A stretch of 64,000 nt of DNA from Chloranthus sessilifolius (taxonomy: Eukaryota > Streptophyta > Magnoliopsida > Chloranthales > Chloranthaceae): positions 120,240,331 to 120,304,330 of the forward strand of contig CM037585.1 in NCBI GenBank assembly GCA_021018995.1, given 5' to 3'. Position 1 is the stretch's first letter; the number at the start of each line of letters is the position of its first letter. The position numbers and the translations under genes were made by a program. The notes under the pieces are model-generated. The model ran no database searches. It saw nothing but the letters and a program-made list of their open reading frames with translations, and was not told the DNA's origin. Below are positions 22,090-32,689 of this stretch, piece after piece.

Positions 22090-23985
22090 GGTTGTTCTTT
22101 TCATCAAGAGTTTGTTACTTCTCATTGAGAGTCTGTTCTTTTACCCATGTTTAAGTTGTGGGAGTTTTCATTTATTATTTTTGTAGAATTTTATTTGCCT
22201 TTCTTCTCAGTGTGTTATGCTCTTTATTTCTGTTGGTTATGTTCTAAAGTTTTACGGGTTATGTGTGCAAGGAATGACTCCCTTTTATTTTACATAGACG
22301 AATAAATGAGGAATCTATTCATTTCCATAGAACAACTGATGCTCTCCTTAATTCTAAAACCTTATTTAGTCATTCATGCATATTTTCCATAAATTATTTG
22401 TTTTTCCATAAACCTTGTTTGATTTTAGACTACTTGCTCTATTTTTTAACAGGTATGGGACATGATGGCCCTGCTTCTTATTATTGCAAGATGATATAGG
22501 AAGCATGGTTTCATCTCTGCTGATACCGATGCATAACTGCTATTGATGCATAACTTCTACAAGTATCTTACCTGTAGGTCTTGAGCCATAAGTTATAGCT
22601 CCCAACCAAATTTGCACCTGAAGCAAGGTGTGGTTTCTTTTTCTTTTAAACTAATATTCTAAAAAGCTATTAGTCAAGTCTTGTTTTAAATTATCAAGAC
22701 TGATATTTTTTTTATATTTGGAGAAACTTGAGAAGAAAAAAATTAGAACTCTGCACTTTCATTTATTTTTTCAGACTTTTAAAAAAGAAGCAATGCATGA
22801 AATGAACTAGCTTACTAATTTCCTACAAATTATAGTTGAATTGAGTCAAGTGCAAGCTGCAGTTTGCAATACTATTACATGTTAAAATGACATTTACAGA
22901 TGCCAGCGCCCTTGAAAGCTATACATGTCAGTTTTGAGTGGTGAAATATCGAATTCAATAGATATAATGAAAGTTGGCACTAACCCCATTTTCCCTAAAA
23001 AAAAAATCTGTAGGGACACCACATAGTGCAAGATAGTTTTTATATTGCATCTTATATTACTTTTTTAGTTGTTTTATTTTCTTCAAAGTTTAAATGTTTG
23101 CTATGGATGTAGGTTGTTGGGAATCGGATAAGCCCCCATCATTGTTTGTGTCAGGGAATGGTATTTGACTTAGAGAAAGAAACAACTCTACAACATTGAT
23201 CTTGCAAAGTCCAATTCAAGGTCCAAACGCCCAAGAACAGGTCTGCAAAAGCTACATTTGATTTTTTCTTTTCTGTTCAATGTTGGCTTATCTTCTCTTT
23301 AATTGGATATTTTTCTGTTATTTTCACGAGGACTGAAGTATTCCTACTTGTGTAATAAAAAAATCTTAAATTTGTTGATATTGTGAGCTGAGTTTGTTAC
23401 TTTTGTGAAATAGATAATGAAATGCCTAATTCAACTAAGGAAGAGACGGGTACGCGAGGATCAGACCGTATTACACATGACAGATTTGTTTGGGATTGAT
23501 AGTTCACATTTTACTAGATTTTCCTTTTTTTTTTTTAAAACTTTTCCCGATGCTACAGACTAGTTGAACATCAACATCGATGATAATGTTAATATTTTGG
23601 TCATAGATAAGTTGAAATGACATGATGTAGGTTTGTTGAAAAGCAAACTTGATGGAGATAATTGGACTTGGAAGGTCTGGGATATGGTCGCAGCTAGTGC
23701 TGAAAATCCTTTCAAATGACGGGTGGGTCATATGTGTTGAGCTTTATTTATTTATTTTTTCTTATCTGCATTTCTCTTGTTAAAGTGGTGAAAGTATTCG
23801 AAATATTTTTAAGTCTTTATATCATGTGCCAGTTTTAGGTAAAAAAAATGCTTTAGGTGTAAAGAATAATAGAAATTTGGGCAAAAGAGTGGAAGGGTGA
23901 AAAGGAAATATATATTTGGGTTTAACTGATGCTTAGGATTTCTGAAATATATATATTTCGATTTCTTAAATTAATGTATTATTTT
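22090..23985. other. CACTA interior, no gene recognised
   Basis: AT- and T-rich sequence. Parts may be introns or untranslated regions of captured genes, but I cannot identify an exon with splice borders here. Confidence 0.4.
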
Positions 23986-23989
23986 TTTT

Positions 23990-24331
23990 GAAAAAAAATA
24001 TATAAAAATGACAGCCTAAAACCGTCGTTTTTCTTTTCATCTATGATTGTTGTTATATGAGAGAAAAACGATAGTCATAATGGGTCATAAAAAAAATGGT
24101 TTGAGTGTTTTTTTTTTTTAAATTACGTGTAAAAACGACAGCTCAAAACCGTTGTTTATGGTCAACAGTCGAAGACAGTCGTTATTTTCATGAAATAAAC
24201 GACGGTCAAAATCTGTCGTTGAAAAATACTACTGTTTTTTTTAGGACAGCTCACTCGACGGTCTAAAACTGTTATTTTTTGGAAAAACGACAGTCATGGG
24301 CTGTTGTTTTTTTTTGGATTTTCACGTAGTG
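23990..24331. repeat. Right subterminal repeat region of the CACTA element
   Basis: Variants of AAACGACGGTC, GACAGTCGTT and AAACCGTCGTTTTTC occur at least eight times in both orientations. CACTA elements carry such subterminal repeats as binding sites for their transposition protein. The left end has fewer and weaker copies. Confidence 0.75.
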
Positions 24332-24334
24332 AAG

Positions 24335-24692
24335 TTCTAATTTAATCATGTTATCCATAGAACGTAAATTTAAATGCCCTAATCTATTATGCCATAAATA
24401 AATTGAGTCACACATATAAATCGAAGAAGCAGATATCTCATTGATATTGAACTTAAACATTCCACAAGAGGCATACCCCTTGCCTACAAACATCCCTTTC
24501 TTAGAAAGTACAACGGAATCGGATTCGATCAAAATTTTGAATCCATGTTTGTTCAAAATACATGCCGATACAAGATTTTTTCCGGATTTCAGGGACATGA
24601 AGGACATCATTCAGGGTAACAGATTTTCTCGAAGTAAAGTGTAGAATAACTTTACCTTGGCCTACCACTTTGGCATTAGTGAAATTTCTCAT
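24335..24692 (-). pseudogene. Copia 1 protease end and GAG-pre-integrase domain
   Basis: Two overlapping minus-strand frames (24501-24692 and up to 24610) together cover LNDVLHVPEIRK, typical of the region after the copia protease, and LWHNRLGHLNLRSM, the His half of the integrase HHCC zinc finger in the GAG-pre-integrase domain. A frameshift near 24600 separates them. The frame then runs into the CACTA end at 24334 and resumes at 15306. Confidence 0.85.
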
Positions 24693-25690
24693 GAATAATT
24701 CATGTCCATCATGAACCTCCTCATAGGATACAAAATTATTCTATCAGAGGTCACATGCCTAGTAGCCCCAGAATCGAGCCACCATTCATTTCCACCATTT
24801 ACTATATTGACTTTGGAGATCACCGCAACGAGATCTTCTCCCACAATGTTTGCCTGATTTTTATTCTTTAAGAATTCTTGGCAATCACGTTTGAAATGAC
24901 CGGGTTTCTTGCAATAAAAATAAGTACCCTTCTTTACTTTTTCCTTATATTGTCCTCTCTTGAAATCCTTCTTATTCAGCTTCAGTTTGAAGTTCTTCTC
25001 TCTGTTCTTCTTCTTCGATGTGGATGCATATTCAACAATGTGAGCATTAGAGAGGGGTTCAGTTTTTTCCTCCTCTTTGTAACGTAGACGAGTCTCTTCT
25101 TCTATGCGAAGATGAGTTAAGAGTTTCTCCATATTACGATCTTCCTTCGTATGTTTTAAACTCTTACGGTAATCTTTCCATCCCAACGGTAATTTTATAA
25201 TAACCGCAGAGACTTGAAAACCTTCGTCTATTGTGCTTTCTTCCGCCACAAAATTGTTGAAGATAATCTGCATCTGGTGCACTTGTTCCAAAATAGGTTT
25301 AGAACCATACATCATAAAATTAAATAACTCACTTACTATGTATGTGCGCACGCCGACCTCTTCTACTTTGTACCTCCGTTCAAGTGCCTCCCATATCTCC
25401 TTTGCAGTTTTATAAATTTGATAGACGTCAAACAGAGAATCGGCAAGAGCGTTGAGAATATAGCCTTTGCATGTGTAATTATTGTTTTCCCATTTAATAA
25501 GGAATCTATCTTCTTCAAGCGTTTCATCTTCTTTTTCCAATGATGGTGAGTCCATAGTGAGAACATATGCGACTTTCAAATTTGTGAGTAGGAAATGTAC
25601 TTTTGATTGCCATCGTTTGAAATTGGTGCCATTAAAGCACTTGAGTTTCATGATTTTTGTGTTGGAGAGTTTCATCATCTTTTGTGCCAT
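24689..25690 (-). CDS. Copia 1 gag with start of protease, 333 aa
   Basis: The frame starts at an ATG only 19 bp inside the 5' LTR. It holds a copia capsid-type region (about residues 15-220), a basic stretch, a zinc knuckle near residue 255 (FYCKKPGHFKRDC) and the protease active site WWLDSGATRHVTSD near residue 305. The first Cys of the CX2CX4HX4C knuckle is replaced by Tyr (TYFYC), so nucleic-acid binding is probably impaired. The frame stops soon after the protease motif, and the rest of pol is in other frames. Gag would build cytoplasmic virus-like particles. No external regulation is visible beyond the LTR. Confidence 0.85.
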   Translation of the reverse strand: MAQKMMKLSNTKIMKLKCFNGTNFKRWQSKVHFLLTNLKVAYVLTMDSPSLEKEDETLEEDRFLIKWENNNYTCKGYILNALADSLFDVYQIYKTAKEIWEALERRYKVEEVGVRTYIVSELFNFMMYGSKPILEQVHQMQIIFNNFVAEESTIDEGFQVSAVIIKLPLGWKDYRKSLKHTKEDRNMEKLLTHLRIEEETRLRYKEEEKTEPLSNAHIVEYASTSKKKNREKNFKLKLNKKDFKRGQYKEKVKKGTYFYCKKPGHFKRDCQEFLKNKNQANIVGEDLVAVISKVNIVNGGNEWWLDSGATRHVTSDRIILYPMRRFMMDMNYS

Positions 25691-25709
25691 AGTAATATTA
25701 TCTTAAAAT

Positions 25710-26664
25710 TGTTGGTAGATTGCATAAACTTTGACGGAAAAAGATCGAAAAAATTGCTTCAAGGCGTGATTAGATCGCTATTTTTAAGACAATATTTGCC
25801 CCCTATATGCAACGGGATATCGGCAAATTCGCCTCCAGGATACAATGAAGCCTCGGTGAAGTACCGATCTGTCACACACTACGTTGCACTGTAGTGTGCG
25901 ACCCAACGAAACAAAGACGCAGAATGCTCTGGTTGGCACACGAATTCTGAGGGCTCAGATGTAGGATTCGAAAATTGCAAGTATATTTTAGAATCCCTCC
26001 TTTAGCCTCTATTTATAAATTTTGGAGCACTTTTTTAGGGGCGGATGTGTCTGTTGGTTGCTTGCAATCGAGGGCCCTGATCGATCCGATCAACGGTTGC
26101 AAAGATCCAACGATTCACATCTGAACAATTACATCTTTTGGTTAACTGATTTGTCTGAATTCGAAATCCTAACTGTTTGTTCGAACTCGGAATCCGACCG
26201 TTTCCTTGAATGGTCGGAAACTGCCTGATGCACACATTCGGTGCACACGTGCGTAGTCGTGCGAAGTGCGCCTTAAAAGCGCAAATTGTGTCATTCACAC
26301 ATTGCACACGCGTGCGCGTGCGCGGCGGTGAACCGCCACTATGAGCTATGTTCCTTTTATCAAGCCAAATAATATGGAAGGTAAGTTTCCATATATAAGT
26401 CATGAATATTTCTTATAAAATAGTGAAGTGAGACAAAATATTTACAACACTTTTAAACTTATGATGGGAAAAATTTCCCTCTAATATTAATTAAAAATTT
26501 AAGTCATTTTGACTTGAAGGTTAAATGAACAATTGTTATCAAAAATATCTTTTTAAAATAGAACCAATCAGATTAAGAAACCATTAAAAAAAATAAATAT
26601 TATTAAAATAATAATAAATAAATAATATTAAAATAATAAATATTTCTTTGATAAATATACAACA
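25710..26664 (-). repeat. 5' LTR of copia 1
   Basis: It is the partner of 11049-12003, with the same length and the same TG..CA ends. On the minus strand it precedes gag. No TGGTATCAGAGC-type primer site follows it; the 19 bp before the gag ATG read ATTTTAAGATAATATTACT. Confidence 0.95.
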
Positions 26665-26682
26665 GTGTTCACATGGGATAGC
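26665..26682. other. 18-bp island of original SAUR flank between two retrotransposons
   Basis: GTGTTCACATGGGATAGC is all that remains between copia 1 and copia 2. It contains the duplicated target of each (GTGTT on the left, ATAGC on the right), and it bridges 11048 and 31433 in alignment with about 62243-62268. Confidence 0.85.
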
Positions 26683-27121
26683 TGTAGGAAATTTTATATC
26701 TAGACCAGAATCGTCTGAACAACATATCAAATATAATAATTTAATTAGTAAGATAGATCTTACTTATCTGATCGGATGGTCGCGAAGACGTGCTTGATCG
26801 GGAGATCCTCGGTACAAGATCACCACCCTTGGAACAAACCACCTCTCTTTCTTTCTATCTCTATTGATGGGAATAACATTGAGAGTGAATAAAGAGGGGA
26901 CGTTGTTCTCCTTAAATAGACCTTGATTAGTCTCCTAGCCCATCAAGGAGACTAAATCTAGAGGATGTGTCACAATATAAGAGGGATTACCACAACCCTA
27001 TAAATTAGGAATTCCACCAGATTGCGTGGTGATTCCTATTGTACCACGTTTAGAAGTCTTACCAATTTAAGTTTTAATAAATAAGTAAAGAGGCTAGTGT
27101 GTGGGTCACAAATACCCAACA
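26683..27121 (-). repeat. 3' LTR of copia 2
   Basis: It is the partner of 30989-31427 at equal length. The adjoining interior on the minus strand reads AAGTGGGAGAT, a polypurine tract. Confidence 0.95.
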
Positions 27122-28170
27122 ATCTCCCACTTGATCCACACACTGGCAAAATATTGTTTTAATAAATTCATGAATTGGTCCTTTTGAAAAGCGGATGGCC
27201 ATCCTTAGAATTTTATAAAACCATTGACTTTCAAGGAACTTGGTACAATACATCATCTCCTCAAGTTCAAGAAATAATTATAATAATGGATCATGAATGC
27301 CTATAATGTACCATGCTTTACAATTGACAATAAGGCAGTTCCATGGTCACAAAAATTATTGCTGTTTAATGAACCCAAGAGTATTACTTGTGGTTTTGTG
27401 ACACCAGTATATGCACACTTTAATGCAATCACTTGTGTGTATACCTGCATTCGTCCTGCTTCATACCCTAAGGTATGTTATCCTGATATCTTACGGCATT
27501 CGCCACATGAAAATCATCACCCAACTATCAGGATAAAGGCTATACAACCGTGTTACCTAATCACGATAGCCCAAGCTTCCTTATTTGAGCACTTATGCTC
27601 CCAGGCCAACATTGCATATGCTAATAATGATAATCATGATAAATATTGAGTAGAATGAAAAAACATGCATCAAATGATAATCAAAGATATAAAGAGTGTT
27701 GACAATAAAAAAGAATGGAGTAAAGTTTGTGGAAGAAACTCCCACTCAATTAATGTACTCGAGTGTTTCTAACACTCCCATCCGGATCACGTGTACTAAA
27801 AATCTTTTGGTTGAAGCCCCTTTGTGAGATAACTCCCACTCAAAATGAGACTATAAAAAACTCTTATATCCTAATCTGATCACTTTAAGGAATAGTATGA
27901 TCATTAGTGAATTTGATGTTATCTTTTATTCCTAACTCCCACTGATTGTCTCAATTGCCAGAAGGTTGATATAACTAGTCTCAACGGTTGTAATTAAAAT
28001 AAATTATTTACTAGAGAACTATATCAAACACTAATAGAATCCAAAGTAATAGTTAAACTATCATCTAAAGGAGTAAAAAACTATAAACAACTCTAATTAA
28101 AAAAAAAAAAAATTGTCTAAAAGACTGAATAAAAGTCCAGAATTTCTCCTCATTGCTAAAGAATAGCTTT
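27122..28170. other. Copia 2 interior downstream of gag, non-coding
   Basis: Several ACTCCCACT-type (polypurine on minus) blocks recur (27124, 27750, 27834, 27936). A plus-strand frame of 118 codons at 27293 has no domain I recognise and is antisense to the element, so I do not treat it as a gene. Confidence 0.6.
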
Positions 28171-29043
28171 TCATTCAGTCTGTGGCTCCTCGTGCTGCTT
28201 CTGCTGATTAGCTTCTCCTTGTTGCTTCTTCTTCATAACATTTTTCCATAAATAACAATCCTTCTTGAAGTGACCTTTCTTTTTACAGAAATGACAGCCA
28301 TCGTCGGTATCATTCACAACAATTTTCTTTTTGAAGTCCTTCTTGTTCCCTTTATTTGTGAAGTGATTCTTTCTTTGATCATTTTTCTTAAAATTTCTCT
28401 TATGAGCAGGATTGTGGGCAAAATGAGCAGATTCAACCTTGTTGCCCCGCAACCGTTGTTCTTCTGTTACACACATTGAGATAAGCTGGTTCAAGTCCCA
28501 TTTTTCTTTTTGGGCATTGTAATTTACTTTAAAGGTATCAAACTGACTCGGAAGGAATGCAACAGCTAAATGTACTATAGTTGTTTCTTCAATGGGAATA
28601 CCTTGCTCCTTGAGCTTCATTGCTAGCATATACATCTTAAGAATGAACTCCCTCACACAACCATTACCATCATAGCGCATGTTCACAAACTCGACAAGAT
28701 AACCATATTGCAGAGATTTAGTAGACCCAACAAACTGATCCTCGATGATTTTCAACAACTCGCGTGCAGTGTCAGTGGTCTTAATACCACAACGGATGAC
28801 CTCACTCATAGAAGCGCGGATAATCATGATGGACATACGATTTGCCTTCTCCCACTTGGCATGCAGAGCTTTTTCAAACTCTGAAGAGTTATCGGTAGGA
28901 GTCGCTGGTTTATTTTCCGATAGAACAAAATCATAATCTAGATAACCAAGGGTCAAATCCAGACCCATTCGCCAAGTGGAATAATTAGTACTAGTGAGCT
29001 TTTCAATGCTCGCCATCTGTTGCTGCAACAGTGATCCGTCCAT
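28171..29043 (-). CDS. Copia 2 gag, 290 aa
   Basis: The upstream ATG at 29073 adds ten hydrophobic residues; the copia-like start MDGSLLQQQM at 29043 is more plausible. The first half has the UBN2/gag-polypeptide pattern: STWRMGLDLTLG, a KALHAKWEKA stretch, then EFVNMRYDG and an ISMCVTEEQRL block. A basic linker leads to an intact zinc knuckle CHFCKKKGHFKKDC near residue 255, followed by a Lys/Gln-rich tail and a stop. Gag forms the particle shell and packages RNA. The frame is open along its whole length, consistent with a fairly recent insertion. No pol frame follows. Confidence 0.85.
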   Translation of the reverse strand: MDGSLLQQQMASIEKLTSTNYSTWRMGLDLTLGYLDYDFVLSENKPATPTDNSSEFEKALHAKWEKANRMSIMIIRASMSEVIRCGIKTTDTARELLKIIEDQFVGSTKSLQYGYLVEFVNMRYDGNGCVREFILKMYMLAMKLKEQGIPIEETTIVHLAVAFLPSQFDTFKVNYNAQKEKWDLNQLISMCVTEEQRLRGNKVESAHFAHNPAHKRNFKKNDQRKNHFTNKGNKKDFKKKIVVNDTDDGCHFCKKKGHFKKDCYLWKNVMKKKQQGEANQQKQHEEPQTE

Positions 29044-29073
29044 AGCTACAATGACATAGATCATTGTCAGCAC

Positions 29074-30971
29074 ACGTTCATTTAGAACTTTACATAATTT
29101 GAGTTCGTACCTGGGGTCAAGGTCGAATCAATCAGAGTGTATTAACCATGTGCAAAACCATCCACTCTGAGGGACAGACATGACTCATTGTCTCAGCATC
29201 ACCTTAGGGCAGAAGCTTTGACCTATTGTATGTCTCCCTAGTTCGTGTCCGTAGACACGCATAGACCTAGTCATTTGTGTTTTGGTTTGATCCAAGCTAG
29301 TCATCAGCTTAGGCCAGAAACGTCGCTCTTCTCTCACCTAGACACACATAACTATTCTGTCCATTCCCCTTTTGTAAGTTTTCTAAGTCAGCTTTGGCCA
29401 GAAGTAGTAGCTCACGAAGGTGAATGCTCTGGCAATCTTAATGAGACGAGTGTCTCAAAATTTAAGGATAGCGTAACCTCCATAGGTCGGTCACCTTTGG
29501 GCAGACTACACACCTACTTTGGCAACGTTTCCTGAACGATTGCTTTACCGGTATTCCTAAACCCCTTTATAGGAAGAACCTATCTCAAGGCATTTTATCA
29601 TGTCATTGGTTCAAGGTTTCATACCCTAAATACGTTCATTACTAAGTTTTAGGGAAAGTAGAGTTATAAAGGGAAGGTGCACATGCATTAACTATGAACA
29701 ATGACATGATAGTGTATGAGTGTCCATACAAAATGTTCAAAAATAGTTCAAATATATATTTGAAACAAAATATATTTATTAACCTTTGACTGGAACTTTT
29801 ATATCAAGAACGGTGTTAAACAGTCCCATAGGCTAGTCCAACGTGTAGATCTCGTCGAGTAGATCAAAATTGATAGGTCATATACAGAAAACGGAGTTGT
29901 AAAACTCTAAATATCACATTTTAAAGTTTGAACCCGAATAGCGTTCAGTCAGGTTGCATAGACGAGATCTGAGTTCAAAAAATTTATTTGCAACAGGCGG
30001 AAGCAGTTCAATAGTATAGTTGCAAACAAAAATTTGGGCCTAACCTTGTGGCCTAGACATGTGGGTTTGCCATGAGCCGAGGCCATGGGGCCACGTGTTG
30101 GGCAATAGGTCGTCATTGTCTTTGGGTCCGTGGGTCATGGGTCATAAGTACCGCATATGTGGGCTCGGTCGAAGGGTGAGATCGGCCGAGTAGGGCTGTG
30201 GATATGGGTTTCGGCATCGCCGTAGGTAATGGGCCGTATCTAGTGGGCCGGTGTCAACGCCGTATGAGTCTGGGTCCACGGGTCGGTCAGTGAATCTAAC
30301 AACCGGCCGAGTCCATGGATCGGGTCTTGTCCGTCACCGGGCTGGTCATAGTCATGTCTTGGGGGCGGCAATGATCAATGATGGCCGGATCACCCGGTCG
30401 TGGGTAACAACGGACCCAACCTCATCGCTCATCTTCTTCTTTTTTTTATTTTTATAATCAGATGGTGCTCGTAACCACCACATGGGACTTGGATCGATCC
30501 ATCGATCGGTAGCCGGGCGACGGCCCGCGTGGACCGTCGGTCTCCGACGCCGCATCGACCGGTGGCCCCAAGGACCTTGGACAGACGGGCGGACCGCCGC
30601 TAATTTTATTTATTTATTTATTTTTATTTTTTGAAACTTTAGTAGCAGCCTTTAATGGTCATAGGTACCAAAGATCTCGCATCGCTCACGTCCGGCATTC
30701 AGCTCAAGACTGCTAACGATGACCGACCGTGCTCCAAGGATTAAGATCGGTGACGAACGGACGTGTTCAAAATTTTTTTTTTTTTAAACTTAAGCAGGCA
30801 GCCATGTTTTGTGTATATATATATATACCGACCAACCCAGCCGGTCAGGTCGAACCGACCGATCCATATCGCCCTTAAAAAAAAAATTTTATTTTAGATC
30901 TGAGTGATCAAACGGCATACATAAAATTTTTTTTTTTTTGAAATCTGTGTGATCAGACGAAATCAGGTCAT
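29074..30971. other. Long leader between primer site and gag of copia 2
   Basis: About 1.9 kb of non-coding sequence. The part next to the LTR (about 30000-30560) is GC-rich with GGTCGG/CCGGTC motifs. Low-complexity T and A runs occur at 30430-30450, 30600-30640, 30770 and 30920. No structural gene is seen. Confidence 0.6.
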
Positions 30972-30973
30972 GT

Positions 30974-30987
30974 GGCTCTGATACCAA
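30974..30987 (-). other. Primer-binding site of copia 2
   Basis: On the minus strand TGGTATCAGAGCC begins two bases inside the 5' LTR and matches the 3' end of plant initiator-Met tRNA. Confidence 0.9.
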
Positions 30988-30988
30988 T

Positions 30989-31427
30989 TGTAGGAAATTT
31001 TATATCTAGACCAGAATCGTCTGAACAACATATCAAATATAATAATTTAATTAGTAAGATAGATCCTACTTACCTGATCGGATGGTCGCGAAGACGTGCT
31101 TGATCGAGAGATCCTTAGTACAAGATCACCACCCTTGGAACAAATCACCTCTCTTTCTTTCTATCTCTATTGATGGGAATAACATTGAGAGTGAATAAAG
31201 AGGGGACATTGTTCTCCTTAAATAGACATTGATTAGTCTCCTAGCCCATCAAGAAGACTAAATCTAGAGGATGTGTCACAATATAAGAGGGATTACCACA
31301 ACCCTATAAATTAGGAATTCCACCAGATTGCGTGGTGATTCCTATTGTACCATGTTTAGAAGTCTTACTAATTTAAATTTTAATAAATAAGTAAAGAGGC
31401 TAGTGTATGGGTCACAAATACCCAACA
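30989..31427 (-). repeat. 5' LTR of copia 2
   Basis: It has the same ends as 26683-27121, and both internal and external borders are confirmed by the primer site and the ATAGC duplication. Confidence 0.95.
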
Positions 31428-32455
31428 ATAGCTACTTCTTTGCCGTTGTACTACTCATGTGAGTAGGCCCCTCTATTAGTTTCAGCATCATGCTCTTCCA
31501 CATTTTACAGCAAGCGTCCTTTGATTGCCAGATATTTGATGTGAGGGTTGCATGAGCTATCCAAATTGGTAATAGTAAACATGACATGTGCCAACCGACA
31601 CGTAATACCATCTGAAAATGACCCTTTTTATTCCTGGCTGAAGTGAATGCCATGCCCTTGGAAGTTGTCTACAATGAGCCAAAGGCTCATTCTACACTCA
31701 TCCCATATGGTGCTGTCAGGTCAACTCGATACCGCACCCTTCCAATCGGGTGTTTGGGCACCTAAACTTGATCGGTCGGGTTGTGTTGGGCATGAAGCAT
31801 CTGGCCCGTGTCTAAATTTTATATAATAAACTTATCATAATAACTCTCTTTTCGAAAACAATATCAATTTTATAATCATTTCAAATATTTTACCAAAGAG
31901 GGAATGCTTATTAAATATTTACTTAAACAATTATCCATCTTATTTAGCAAATGACAAGACCACCCCTGTACTAAAGGCTTAGTAAGATATAAATTATGGA
32001 TAAATGTGTAATTTTATAATAGGAGGTATGTTTTTGAGATACCTTTTTCAGTAATTTTTTATTATAAAACCCTACATGCTTATTATGTTTAAAATGATTA
32101 TTATTTTACATATTGATTCCCTTTTTGGTCAAGTGCCCTTTTATATTATATAAGTTCAAGGAAAATAAGGGCATGTTACCTGAACCGAGTCAGGTTCTCA
32201 AGTCGGTTTGGGGCGCACCTTCAGGTATTATTGCACCACTCAACTCGACTCGATCCATTGACAGCCTTAATCTCAATGAACCAACATCTTGTTAGCAGTA
32301 CATTTATTTAGACTTTGAAATGTGCACGGATTTTTATTCTCTAATGTTTGTTTCTCAAGGTCCACTCACTCAGTGACAAGATAGGCCTATTCTCTGCAAC
32401 TACCCCTTGGTTCATTAAAGACAAACTCATGTCTCAAAGCTACATAAGAATTATC
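31428..32455. repeat. Right part of the SAUR paralogous block
   Basis: It continues the alignment to the intact SAUR upstream region: GTGAGTAGGCCC, TTGATTGCCAGATAT, GAGCTATCCAAATTGGTA and, after an insertion, CACGGATTTTTATTCTC, recur at about 62300-62450 and 62880-62920. With 9846-11048 it forms one duplicate that was split by the two copia elements. Confidence 0.8.
31709..32268. mobile_element. Possible MITE inserted in the SAUR block
   Basis: The segment is absent from the corresponding place near 62460. Its ends look inverted (GTGCTGTCAGGTC against GGCTGTCAATGGATC from the other side), and both arms contain CGGTCGGGTTG- or CGACTCGATCC-like runs. I could not find a clean target-site duplication, so the exact borders and the class are uncertain. 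Confidence 0.4.
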
Positions 32456-32560
32456 AATTGAGCTCTAGCTCAATTGAAGGTATGATGATGCAATCTTGAG
32501 GTTGTAGGTTCAATAAAACAAATGCATCAAGAGTTGAGAAAAAGGTACAACAAATTACTA
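32456..32560 (+). mobile_element. Possible SINE head
   Basis: CTCTAGCTCAATTGAAGG resembles an A box and TTGTAGGTTCAAT a B box, 45 bp apart. The rest of a SINE body and tail cannot be delimited. Confidence 0.3.
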
Positions 32561-32689
32561 ATGTTTTGCCCCCACTTAATGGCATGTTTAATAAAAACAA
32601 TCCAACTAAATGTCCTTGCAACTTGAAAATTGGGGTGATGTAGATAGCTCTTGGAAGCAGAATAATCAAATGACTGGAATTAGTCCGGT

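Larger units (their letters stand above)
15310..24331. mobile_element. Non-autonomous CACTA (CMC/EnSpm) transposon carrying host gene pieces
   Basis: The left end reads CACTACGTGAAAATG and the right end GGATTTTCACGTAGTG, an inverted pair starting with the CACTA signature. AAG flanks both ends (15307-15309 and 24332-24334), the 3-bp duplication typical of the superfamily. The element is 9022 bp. Subterminal regions carry short repeated motifs of the type AAACGACGGTC in both orientations (about 23990-24300). I find no TNPD-like transposase, so it probably needed one in trans. The interior holds a SINE, degenerate tandem repeats, a promoter plus first-exon-like piece and a cinnamoyl-CoA reductase-like exon. 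Confidence 0.93.
11049..26664 (-). mobile_element. Ty1/copia retrotransposon 1, interrupted by a CACTA element
   Basis: Two 955-bp LTRs (11049-12003 and 25710-26664) with TG..CA ends flank gag-pol on the minus strand. GTGTT is duplicated exactly at 11044-11048 and 26665-26669. Domain order on the minus strand is gag, protease, GAG-pre-integrase, integrase, reverse transcriptase and RNase H, the copia order. Without the 9022-bp CACTA insertion and its 3-bp duplication the element would be about 6.6 kb. Frameshifts and stops in pol show it is dead. By eye the LTRs differ at about 16 of the first 210 aligned positions, so it is clearly older than copia element 2. Confidence 0.95.
26683..31427 (-). 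mobile_element. Copia-type retrotransposon 2, gag-only
   Basis: LTRs of 439 bp (26683-27121 and 30989-31427, TGTAGG..CCAACA) and an exact ATAGC duplication (26678-26682 and 31428-31432) define it. By eye the LTRs differ at about 13 positions, mostly C/T and G/A, so it is younger than copia 1. A standard primer site and polypurine tract are present, but the interior encodes only gag. About 1.0 kb after gag has no protease, integrase or reverse transcriptase text. It is therefore a non-autonomous derivative that could have been mobilised by a full-length relative. Confidence 0.93.

Noticed and set aside
27293..27649. 118-codon plus-strand frame in copia 2
   Set aside because: It is antisense to the element, has no domain, and is explained by chance in non-coding interior.
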